Below are positions 48,087 through 57,998 of a DNA stretch of 64,000 bases, one piece after another (the first letter of the stretch is position 1; each line of letters starts with the position of its first letter). This DNA comes from Bryoerythrophyllum caledonicum (taxonomy: Eukaryota; Streptophyta; Bryopsida; Pottiales; Pottiaceae). Below the pieces are notes generated by a model. It was not told the origin of the DNA and ran no database searches. It saw nothing but the letters and a program-made list of their open reading frames with translations. Location: the NCBI GenBank assembly GCA_963971425.1, contig OZ020518.1:5559989-5623988 (forward strand), read 5' to 3'. The translations under genes were made by a program, and so were the position numbers.

Positions 48087-48216
48087 TTAACCATTTAAGG
48101 TCGGGCTGGCTATGGCTGATGGAAATTCTATGGTTGTAGGAGATGATATTCTTTAGAATATATTGCATTCATAGATTCGACCATCAGCGATAGCCAACCC
48201 GGCCTTAAAGGGTTAA
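48087..48216. mobile_element. Small TTAA MITE, copy 3 (130 bp)
   Basis: Best copy of the small family. TTAA at 48087-48090 and 48213-48216; arms of about 35 bp are nearly perfect inverted repeats (AAGGTCGGGCTGGCTATGG against CCAACCCGGCCTTAAAGGG). It should fold into a stable hairpin. Confidence 0.85.
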
Positions 48217-48220
48217 ATGG

Positions 48221-48410
48221 TTAAGATAAAAAATCACTGTGGTTTGCCAATGCCTGCATCAATTTTAGTGGCACCAGTCCCGGTAGATGCTCATCTTGTT
48301 CAGCCTCTAATTTTTTCTAAACTATTCCTCGGAGGTAGCTTGTAGCACTTGCTATTAAGGTACACGTGCCAAAAATGACCCATGAATGGTTGTTAGGCCA
48401 TAAAGGGTGA
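48221..48410 (+). repeat. Dispersed repeat J, copy 2 (D-related)
   Basis: Begins TTAAGATAAAAAATCACTG and ends near GGCCATAAAGGGTGAA, matching 33781-33947 in the middle. The end resembles a worn TTAAAGGGTTAA terminus. Confidence 0.5.
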
Positions 48411-48414
48411 ACTC

Positions 48415-48631
48415 TTAATGGACCAAGCCATTTTAGAGAAATCTCTATTTCATTGATTGAAAACTACCAAGATAAAAAAAAATTGAGAATGTAACTGTGG
48501 AATAGTCTTCTAAATTCATAAAAAATGATGTGGTACAAATTTTGTGAATTTTAACTATACGGATTGAATAATAATTGCAGTCAAAGTGAAAAAATTGTCC
48601 CCAAAATAGACACTAGGTCTTTATTCCTTAA
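48415..48631 (+). mobile_element. TTAA family E element E2, uninterrupted (217 bp)
   Basis: TTAATGGACCAAGCC at the left, TTATTCCTTAA at the right. It aligns with both halves of E1 (AATCTCTATT and GAGAATGTAACT, then ATGATGTGGTA and GTCAAAGTGAAAAA), giving the empty site for the A8 insertion. Confidence 0.65.
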
Positions 48632-49330
48632 ACACCGGAGCAACTAAAAAGTGGCTTCTCATATGACATTTCAAGGATGATTATTGCTATAAACAGTATT
48701 TTTCATCCAATTCTTTTAGTAGAGAGTTCATTGAATCTGTAAGTTTCAGATGATGATGAAACTTGCCTCATTGAGGTAATCATGTTATATCTAAAGAAGA
48801 AAAAGTTTGTGACATGGATCTCAAAATAGTAAATTTTAGTAACCTCTTGCTCCAGTTCTAAATTTGAATTCGAGTCATTATAATGATGTATTTGAGTCCA
48901 ACTAGTTCCCATTCCAATTTGAAAATTTGAAAAATACATAAAATTGAATAACTTATTGCGATTTGAACTTTGGACCTATAACTATGGTTGACCAATTTTT
49001 TGATTTAAGCTAAACACGGAAATTTCATTTACAACACAAGTTTTGTTCCTACAATATACACCTTTGGTGAAATTTTCAGAATTTTATAGCATACTTTACA
49101 TTTGATATAAATTTTCTTCACTTTTTCTTCACAAAATCACATCAAATTCAAATTCTCACAGAAAAAATTGTGTTTTTTGTGACGTAAACAAAATATGTGA
49201 TCTCATCTCTGAAAGATGAAATAAAAGAGTTTCCACTTATATTTAATGAAAAATTAGAGCACATGGTAGTATGGAAATTGGGATTGATGCCATGGTCATA
49301 GGCTCCATCCTTTAAGGGATAAGGGATTCA
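48632..49330. other. Gene-free AT-rich stretch
   Basis: Nothing recognised beyond short weak open frames. Confidence 0.4.
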
Positions 49331-51240
49331 ATAGGTTTCCACCCAAAACATGTCAAGTACCCATATTGTAGATTTTTCTTCCATCTAGTCACTACACTAA
49401 AAATCTCATTTAGTTTAGTGGTACAATTTGTGTACTTACCCTAGTACACTATTTGTGAAGAAGTTGACAATTAGTGTTAGCCGCCACATCATTAATGATA
49501 CCTCCAATCAATCGCCTAACTCAGATTTCTTATCGGCTAGCCGATGCTTCTCCTCATTAGCAACTTTCAAATTACCATAACTTACTCAAATTTTATCCAA
49601 CTCAAATTTTATCCAAATAAGTTGTTTTTTGATATGTGTATGTTCTGTGAATGTCCAAAACCACCTCATATGCCCAATTCAGACAATATATGAGTGAGTT
49701 ATGGTCTTCAAAAGATTGCTTATAGTATACTTTGACACCTCTCAAATTTGGACCTTTCTTTTTAATTTCTTCTACTATTCATACACTAAACGTGCACAAG
49801 TGAAAACATATATATTACAATCTTTACTAGAATTGACACATAGTGTAGTATTTGGCATTTAGTGTCTTATTTTGTCACTACACTAATTGCCTACTTTGCA
49901 ATTAGTGTACAAGTTTGTATCTACACTAAATATTGCATTGAGTGTACTAAACACTAAATGCGAACATGTACACTAATTGCAAACTACGCAATTAGTGTAG
50001 TGGTAGAATACTATATTAAATGCCAACTACTACACTGTTTGGGAATTCCAGTAAAGATTGGAATAAATTTTATTCTACTTGTGGTCATTTAGTGCATCAA
50101 AAGTATAAGAGAATTATTTGTTCATTTGGAGAAAAAATAAAAACTTGTAGAGAAAAAATTGGAAAAAACAACAATTTGGAGAAATGAACAACATAGAAAA
50201 ATCAACAACTTTGAAAAAAGAACAATTTAGAAACACCAACAATTGAGAAAAGACAACAATTAGGAGATAAAAAATTGGAAAAAGAGAACATAGATATGGA
50301 AGGAAAGTGAGTTCACAATCCCCCCAAAAAAAAAACATTTGCAAGAAAGAGACCAAGGTTTGAAAGGAATAAGATTTTTTTTAAATGATTTGCAAACGAG
50401 GTCATTTGAAAATGAAAAGTTTTGAAAAACAAAAACTATAAAAATGGAAATATTTGAAAATGAAAACTTTTGAAAAAGTAATCTTTTGAAGAAGGAAATA
50501 TTTGAAAAAGAAAACATTTGAAAAAGTAACGTTTAGAAAACATAACCTTTGGAAAATTAACTTTTTGAAAAAGTAAGCTTTTAAAAAAGTTAACATTTGA
50601 AAACTAAACATTTTGAAAAAATAATCTTTTGAAAAAGTATTATTTTGAAAAAATAATTGAAAAAATAATCTTTTGAATAAGTAATGTTCTGAAAAAGTTA
50701 CTTTTTGAAACAATAACCTTTTGAAAAAGTTACATGTAGAAAAAGCAACCTTTTAAAACGATAACCTTTTGAAAAAGTAACCTGCTCATTAAGTAACATG
50801 TTGAAAAAGTATACATTTGAAAAAGTTATGTTTTAAAAAAAAATCCATTTTGAAAAAGTAACCATTTGAAAAAAGAAGTATTTTGGAGGTGTCTATTTGT
50901 TTTTCAATTTCAGTTAAGGCATGGTGGCCGGTAGGCGGTTGATTGGGGGTATTTTTTTAGTTCATTTTATTTTGATTGGCACAAGAAAGTTGATTGGGAG
51001 TATCATGAATGCCATGGATGGCTAACACTATTTGTCGACTTCTTTGCAATTCGTGTACCAGGATAAGTACACTATTTGTGTTAGTACACTAAATGCAATA
51101 TTTAGTGTAGTGTCCACTACATTGAATGAGATTTTTAGTGTAGTTTGAAGTGTATTTAGCTATGTTCCCACTCAAAATGTGTCACGTACCTAGTGCTATG
51201 GCGCAAAAGTTGACGGGATTGTTGCAATCTATGTTGAACC
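49331..51240. repeat. Large fold-back element with about 200-bp inverted ends
   Basis: The left arm (about 49340-49520) and right arm (about 50930-51200) are inverted copies. They share GTACACTATTTGTG, GACAATTAGTGTTAGCC and CACTACACTAAAAATCTCAT, among others. Inside are clustered ACACTAAATGC / GCAATTAGTGT palindromes (49780-50060), related to 57303-57440, and a minisatellite at 50110-50880. No coding frame. The transposon class is not clear. Confidence 0.65.
50110..50880 (+). repeat. Purine-rich minisatellite, unit about 16-19 bp
   Basis: Dozens of imperfect units like CTTTTGAAAAAGTAAC. The units are most regular at 50440-50880. The long minus-strand frames here (Phe/Leu/Ser-rich) are by-products of the repeat and are not genes. 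Confidence 0.8.
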
Positions 51241-51602
51241 GGCCACCACAAGATTTTTGCGGGGTACACCAATTTTTTTCCACTTCAAATATCGTGCCGA
51301 TGCTCTATCCACTCAAAAAATACAAACACTATCGTACTCAATGGTTGGATTTGGCACACTTGTGCTGAATAATTATTTATTTCCAATAAAGAAACCCCAT
51401 TAAATTCTAAAACTATAATATTCATGGAAATCCGTTTTCCACCAAGTTAAAAAATGATGTTTATAAAAAATAAATTCCAAAAAGTTTTCCAGCTATTTTT
51501 AGATATATTCTTTGCCAAATCCGACCCTTGGGTATGGTATTTAAATTTATTGTATTCAAAATGTAAACAAGTGAAGAAATTTATGTTGCCTCCTTTGATA
51601 AA

Positions 51603-51900
51603 TTAACCCTTTAAGGCCTACGAGGCCGTGACAGGGTCAATTTTGGTACTTTTGGTCTTCGAACTATTTCCACAATTGGCCATTGTCTATCACGTCTTCT
51701 ATTGCATTTCGAGCTCCTCGTTAGCTTTCCAACGCATCTCTTCAATCTTTAATCCATGCAAGCATTAGCAAACTACATTGATTTCCATGAAGTAGGGTTG
51801 TGTTGAAATGTACCCAATGTGTAAATGATGTTCAACCTAATCTATTATGCTTGTAGATTCTCAGAGGCTCTTGTTGTCCACTTAGGCGTTAAAGTGTCAA
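51603..51900 (+). mobile_element. TTAA family D element D4 (298 bp)
   Basis: TTAACCCTTTAAGGCC at the left; the right end GGCGTTAAAGTGTCAA has TTAA changed to TCAA. It aligns with D1 over its length and has about 30 bp more at the left (GACAGGGTCAATTTTGG), shared in inverted form with the right end of D2. Confidence 0.78.
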
Positions 51901-52228
51901 ATGGAAGTGAAAAAACCAAAAGTACCCAAAAAATAAATTGGTTGACTGATTCCATGTTTGAAGTAGAACTTTCCTAAAAATGAAAGGGGGTTGCCCTGTA
52001 TATCACTCCTTTCTTTATGGTCTTATGTTAGTAATAAGGACCACATGGACATGGTGACTTGGCTTTGGAATGGCGTCAGGAACTATTGATCAACTCTTTG
52101 ACTCCTTAGAGTATTATAGGGGAGCTTTAGTTTGTACTGGGTAGGGCCCAAGAGCATTGATTGCCGTGCATTTCATTGGTGCAAAAAGAAGGGAGCATGA
52201 AATTCCTCATGATCTCTTTCTTTCCATA

Positions 52229-52432
52229 TTTAACTCCTAAATTCCCAAGAGTCCCCTTGAGGGACCTTTGAAGGTTTGGGCAGGTTCCTATATCGTGTCA
52301 AAACATGACATTCGTCTTTGAAATTTTAACCGTAATGGGACATTACTAAAAATAAATTGGGAGTACAATTTTCGTCCTAATCCAACATCTAGTGAAAAAG
52401 TTGTGCTGGTGGAAGCATTGTCCTAGCCCCTA
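52229..52432 (-). mobile_element. TTAA family A fragment A14
   Basis: TTAACTCCTAAATTCCC with the subterminal GTCCCCTTGAGGGAC palindrome, then about 200 bp of reverse-oriented A, cut off at A13. With A13 it forms an asymmetric inverted pair like the hairpin at 5639-9171. Confidence 0.65.
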
Positions 52433-53296
52433 AAGGCCCAAAGGCATTTTCACACTAAAAACACTTAAAAACTGCTTGTTCTAGTGCAATGAGTATGGAG
52501 GAAAATAAAAACTTTTAAATCTACATATTACCGTAGGATCTCAATTAAGACTTATTAAGTAATGTCCTCACAAAATTTTATAACTTTTGGCCGCACGGAT
52601 TAAAAGATTAGAGTGTTTGCAGTGGAGAAAATTGTACATATTCTTCCCTCCGTTGAGTGGACCAACAGACTTTGACTTTACTTAATGTCAAGTTTTTCTC
52701 TACACAAGGTCAAAATTCATTACCATCATGTTAAGCATGATGTTTTTTTTTCTTGTACACAAAATTTTAGAGGCAGAGAAGGGGTGTAGCATACTCAAAA
52801 CAATTGCGCAAGAAGTGGAGGTTCAAAAATTGCCACTTCACATTTTATTTTATTGTGAACTTAATACGTTTTAGATTGATAATTCAAATGGTCAATGAGA
52901 AGGTTTACACCACATATTGATGTGGAAAAAAAAAGTCAACAAAATATAAAGTTCTCTAAGTTTCATATGGAAAAGAAGTAGGTTTTTTTTAATACCTTGG
53001 CCAACAATGTGTGACAATGTGTGAAAATATGCCATTCTCTTGGAGTCAAAGTATGGTGACCCTATCCACGCATGGAAGAAAATAACCATCAAGCACTTTT
53101 CATATGCATGTATCTTACAGTCGGTGCGGTCAAAGTTAAACAAAATTGTTGAGTTTCTTCTTGTAGTAGTTAACTTGAGGTTTCCAAGACTGAAATTAGT
53201 GAGAATATGTTAAAATTAGTCCTGCGATGGCTCATTGTAGAGAGGCAATTTTGGTGTGGTTTTAGTAAAACAAAGCCTTAGGAATTAAGGGGTTAA
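52433..53296 (+). mobile_element. TTAA family A element A13
   Basis: Left end CTAGCCCCTAAAGG (TTAA lost), right end TTAAGGGGTTAA. Forward order is kept up to the TTGCCCGAC-like block; the last third is diverged. Confidence 0.7.
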
Positions 53297-53570
53297 ATAC
53301 ATAAAGAAATAGAGCATGAGAAATTTCATGTTTTTGCACCAATGAAATGCATGGCAATCAATGCTCTTCGGCCCAACCCAATCAAAACTAAAGGTCCCCA
53401 AACATACCCTAAGTCCTCAAAGAATTAACTGATACTTCCCCAAACCTTTCCCAAGCCAAGTCACCCTGTCCATGTGGTCCTTGTTACTAACATAAGACCA
53501 GGGGTGATATGCAAGGAGACCTCCTTTCACTTTCAGAAGAACTCTATGATCCAGTTTCATTTTCCTTGGT

Positions 53571-54062
53571 CCTTGCCTTCTGTGCGGCACCAGGCTCAGC
53601 AGGCTTTGCATCCACATTTATTGACATCCTGGTTGTCAATACTCATTCCTCGTCACCCTCCAGAGAGCGGGAAACGTGTTGCTCCTTTTTATTGAACATT
53701 TTGTAAAAAATGTAGATTATGAATATTTCCAGTTTCACGATCAAAGGAAAATTTACTAAAAGAAAATTTTTCTGAAGTGTATATCTCAATGGTTTAGTCA
53801 AGTTCTTAGTGATGATCCATTAAAACATACTCAAATAAGTGAGATAACTTATTTTAATGATAATCCACAGTGAGCGTTGATGTAATTTAAACTAAGTTAC
53901 CAATACTGCAGCTCACGTGTTTAAATTAATGTAAGCCCAACAGGGCGTCCATGAAAATAAAAGTACTGTGCCACTTATGTACCTTAATTTATGTGCAGAA
54001 ACACGGACCCTGAAATTCCTCTGCAGTATTCCTTTCCATATTTAAACCAGACCACCTTCCAG
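53571..54062. other. Gene-free stretch
   Basis: No gene supported. Two overlapping open frames (53474-53706) start inside repeat G and have no domain. The rest is AT-rich. Confidence 0.4.
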
Positions 54063-55140
54063 GGCCCGGGCGAGATCATTTCAGCTGGGCCCGGCCTCTC
54101 CCACACAGGCCTTTTTTTTTGTTTTCAGAGTTTTAGCCAGATTTGGCCAGAGTGGCGTCACAAACTACTTGATGACCGCAAGTTTGGCGACACAAAGTTT
54201 CTCTAGAAACCATACAAAAGCAAATTTTCTCCGTAAATATCCATTTTGGAGAATTCAAATCTATAAACATAGATTTGTACATCCTTTTTGGCAACAAGTT
54301 GGAGTCCCCATTGTTCATTAGTAGCAATATGGCGATATGCAAACGGCCATCAATGAAGTTTTGGTGTTGTAAAATCTTAAAATTTCCCAGTTTTTGGGAA
54401 TATTCTATTTCTGGAAACAAAAATTCGCTTTTTGGCTCCAGGTCGCCAAAAAATAAAGGCTTGCTCCCACACCTTCTTCACTGCCCGGTCTCCCTGCCTA
54501 CACTTGCATTTGAACTGTCTTCATTGGGAACCCATCCCCAAATTGAAGTTGGCTGCCAAAGACTCACAAGAGATCATGGAGGATACAAAAGACTCTCAAG
54601 CTGATGATGATGCTAAGGAATACACTAGGATGAGACATGCTATGTCCATCATTGGCGAGCATTCAATTAACAAGAAACTTACTTACAACTAGTTCAGTGG
54701 AGTTTTCCTGAAAGTCACCAAAATACACTGGATAGGTACCCCAAATCTTAGGGTCTTATGCTAGTAACCGGGACCACATACACATGGTGTCTTGCCTTGG
54801 GAAAGGTTTGGGGGAACTATTGGTCAACCCTGTGAGAACTAAGGGTACTATGGAGGAGCTTTAGCTTGCATGGGGTAGGGCCCAAGAAACACTGATTGCA
54901 AAGCATTTCATTGGTGCAGAAAAAGGCGACATGAAATTCCCTCATCCTCTCTTTCTTTCCGTTTATACATCTCATATTGTCTGGCACCATATTCCTCCTA
55001 ACTTGCCCCTTCAGGAAGCACTTTCATGAAAACTCTAGTATCCTCCATAATCTTGGTAGCCAACTTCACTTCATGGATGGGTTCCCAATGCAAGTGAAGG
55101 TGTGGGAGAGGCGGGGCCCAGCTGAAACAAGGCCCGGGCC
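54063..55140. mobile_element. Mutator-like non-autonomous element (1078 bp)
   Basis: Inverted ends begin GGCCCGGGC, and after a short mismatch share TTTCAGCTGGGCCC and GCCTCTCCCACAC, about 45 bp in all. Flanks ACCTTCCAG (54054-54062) and ACTTTCCAG (55141-55149) match at 8 of 9 positions, the 9-bp duplication typical of Mutator-like elements. A second pair of inverted blocks (about 54470-54600 and 55000-55120, around GGGAACCCATCC) extends the arms inward. Repeat G sequence (54740-54970) lies in the middle. No transposase is present. Confidence 0.85.
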
Positions 55141-55149
55141 ACTTTCCAG

Positions 55150-55904
55150 CACACTTGCCGTAACGAGGAGAAATCGTCCCCAGCCCACTGATACTCAGGC
55201 AATACTCAGGAGATACTGCCATCATACCCGGGTGATACTGAGGCGATCACACCACGTGAAGGCTGCCGAAGAGCGAGAATCACAGACCTAGATCGGCGCT
55301 CATCAACTACGACATGAAAAAATGATTGGGTATTATTAGCATAAGGCTTCGAGGATACTATTGCGGTTACGAACAAGGTAATCACGTTGTGAAGTGCACC
55401 GTCTAGATCGGCGTCGTGCAGTTGCTAGACTCACCAGCTGGACAGCGCGTGCGAAGCCTGTCAAGAACTTTGCCGTTTTTGGCATCACGGTAGCAACTTT
55501 CGGAAAGGCGTTAGACTGGGAATATCACCAGATCTGTGGAACTGTACTGCGTGAATCTCAAGTGCAGGTATATAGTGGCCCGCAGTTGGGAGATGGTGAT
55601 CAGTTGCTTTCTTGAGGGCCAGTGCATTTGTGTGTCAAGTGCACTCGCTTGAGTCTAGTACCATCGAGATCTAGACACTCAGGACGTCTGCGTTGTTCGG
55701 GGCTAGGTGAGGCTTGTCTGCTCCGAAAGAGTTGGTGACAGATCTAGAGGTAGTGGGTGTATGAGAAGGTTTCACTTCAGTGTTCCTCTGTTCTAGACTG
55801 GTTGATCTGTCTAGATTCAGATCCTGGAGCGTTTCTTGAGGGGTTGTGGATCGCGTTCTGGATCTAGGTTCTGAAACGGTGGTTTTCGTTGCAGGTTTTT
55901 GACA
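55150..55904 (+). promoter_or_regulatory. GMD upstream region and probable 5' UTR
   Basis: Composition turns GC-richer here. TTTTCGTTGCAG ending at 55893 is a good splice acceptor 11 bp before the ATG, so the 5' UTR probably has an intron; the donor cannot be fixed (GCAG|GTATAT near 55566 is one candidate). CACGTG occurs near 55253. Confidence 0.4.
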
Positions 55905-57041
55905 ATGGCGCCGGAGACGACGATGAAGAAGGCGCTCATCACGGGTATTACGGGTCAAGATGGATCTTACCTGACGGAGTTTCTGTTGAGCAAGGGGTAT
56001 GAGGTGCACGGGATCATCCGGCGCTCCTCGAATTTCAACACGCAGCGCCTGGAGCATGTGTACATCGACCCGCACCAGTCGAGCGCGCGCATGAAGCTGC
56101 ACTACGGCGACCTCTCGGACGCGTCCGCGCTCCGGAAGTGGGTGGACTCCATCTGCCCCGACGAGGTGTACAACCTGGGCGCGCAGTCGCACGTCGGGGT
56201 GTCGTTCGAGAATCCGGACTACACCGCCGACGTCGTGGGCACGGGCGCGCTCCGGCTGCTGGAGGCGGTGCGCATCCACATCGAGAGCACGGGCAGGGTG
56301 GTGAAGTACTACCAGGCCGGGTCCTCGGAGATGTACGGCGCGACGCCGCCGCCGCAGGATGAGACCACCGTTTTCCACCCGCGCAGCCCTTACGCGGTGG
56401 CCAAGGTGGCAGCGCACTTCTACACCGTGAACTACCGCGAAGCATACGGGATGTTCGCGTGCAACGGCATCCTGTTCAACCACGAGTCGCCGCGCCGGGG
56501 CGAGAACTTCGTGACGCGCAAGATCACGCGCGCTATCGGCCGCATCAAGGTGGGCCTGCAGAAGAAGCTGTTCCTGGGCAACCTCAAGGCGTCGCGCGAT
56601 TGGGGATTCGCGGGCGACTACGTTCAAGGAATGTGGCTCATGTTGCAGCAGGATAAGCCCGATGACTATGTGCTCGCCACGGAGGACTCACACACCGTGG
56701 AGGAGTTTCTGGAGGAGGCGTTCGGATACCTCGGGATGAACTGGAAGGACTACGTCGAGATCGACCCCAGGTAACAACCACGCATCAATCTTCACCGTGA
56801 CTTCTCTAGTTGGTGTGTTCTAGCTTACTGACGGATGAGTCGTCTGTTCAGGTATTTCCGGCCTTCGGAGGTGGACAACCTGCGCGGATCGGCTGCGAAG
56901 GCGAAGGAGTTGCTGGGATGGCAGCCGGAGGTGCAGTTCAAGCAGCTGGTGGCGATGATGGTGGACGCTGATCTAGAGAAGGCGAAGCGCGAGAAGGTGC
57001 TCGTGGACGCCGGCTTCATCGACTCCCACCAACAGCCTTGA
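55905..57041 (+). CDS. GMD: GDP-mannose 4,6-dehydratase
   Basis: Converts GDP-D-mannose to GDP-4-keto-6-deoxy-D-mannose, the first step to GDP-L-fucose, in the cytosol with bound NADP(H). Two exons, 55905-56770 and 56852-57041 (intron 81 bp, splitting an Arg codon), give 351 residues, slightly short of usual plant forms because of a brief N-terminus. Extended SDR features are clear: Rossmann loop GITGQDG (residues 14-20); RRSSNFNT, which contacts the cofactor; [12 protein letters not shown]; the catalytic Ser-x-Glu in GSSEMYG (Ser140, Glu142); and Tyr163/Lys167 in [27 protein letters not shown] and the [12 protein letters not shown] block match the family closely. The ATG at 55905 is used because the upstream in-frame codon is only TTG. 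Exon 1 is strikingly GC-rich against AT-rich surroundings. The gene converges with the JMJ gene, 957 bp apart. It is orthologous in type to Arabidopsis MUR1/GMD1. Confidence 0.97.
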
Positions 57042-57302
57042 AATCCCTCACGTTCGTTCTCACCCAGAGTTGATCTGCGACTTGCGGTTGAATGGAGTTC
57101 GATTGACGATGGTCAATATATGATTAGATTTATAACATATAAGTAACTGTGGAAAGATTATTCCTCGATGTTGATAACATTCTTTTGAATAATGGAACTT
57201 ATTGCTTTCGATTATGCTTCTGTGAGCTGAAATCGTCTCACTTAAATTCTCTCGTCCCATGTCTTTATTTGTATGTAAATCGTCAACTTTCATACTTCGA
57301 CC

Positions 57303-57440
57303 CAGTACACTAAACATCGCATTTAGTGTCTACACTAAATACGAACGTTTTCACTGAATGTAAAAATTACAATTAGTGTAATGACAGAACATTACAGTAA
57401 ATGCGAAATATTACACTATATGTGAATGGCAGTAAAAATG
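57303..57440. mobile_element. ACACTAAAT palindrome repeat (MITE-like)
   Basis: TACACTAAAC...GCATTTAGTGT...ACACTAAATACGAAC and onward align with 49930-50070 inside the large fold-back element (shared order: ACACTAAATGCGAAC, ACAATTAGTGTA, AGTAAATGC, TTACACT, CAGTAAA). It lies in the short space between the two convergent genes, after the GMD stop. Confidence 0.6.
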
Positions 57441-57998
57441 GCTGTTTTTTTTTACTCGTGCACTATGAAAAAGCTTGCCGCAACTAACACTGATTGTAAA
57501 CTTGTTCGAAAATAGTACATTTGGGTAATCACACTATTTGTGTGCCATTTCTTCCCGGCAGCGTCCAATTTAGAAAGTGGGTAGTATTGTTCGAATGTGT
57601 ATGATTCTATTAAAATCGATATACTTGCTGATTTCTTGGTGTGAAAATGAAGGAATCTTTGGATATAACAATCTTGCAACGGATCCGCGTTAAATATGAA
57701 AAGTATGCTAAAACTGGCAAAAATAATCATGGAAAATTGTGACAATAAAATGTGAAATATAATAACTTCCCCCAAATCTCTAGTAAATAATACAAAATCG
57801 TATGCAAAGTTTACAGAGCCTACACACTGTAAAAGTTGACAACCTGCACGCTATGTTGGTTCCCCTATCTGAACTTCAAATGACGAAAAGTAAGCGCAGC
57901 GGCGTGATCTCTATATGAAAGATAAAGAAAAAATTCTCACAGCCAGAATAAGTGGCGAACAATGGAGACGTTGTAAGACCTACTCTTTCAAAGCCGTC

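Larger units (their letters stand above)
51975..53570. repeat. Inverted pair of repeat G around family A sequence
   Basis: Repeat G copies at about 51975-52228 (+) and 53297-53570 (-) face each other; shared words include CTTATGTTAGTAA, GGACCACATGGACA, AGAGCATTGATTGCC and TTTCATTGGTGCAAAAA. The space between, from TTAA 52229-52232 to TTAA 53293-53296, is entirely family A. So the G palindrome appears split at a TTAA by an A insertion. Confidence 0.7.

Noticed and set aside
50114-50713. Three overlapping minus-strand frames rich in Phe, Leu and Ser
   Set aside because: Produced by a GAAAAAGTAAC-type minisatellite; no coding features.
55671-56627. 318-codon open frame on the minus strand opposite GMD
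   Set aside because: It lies antisense to the GC-rich GMD exon, is full of Arg, His and Ala from reverse-complement codons, and has no domain.
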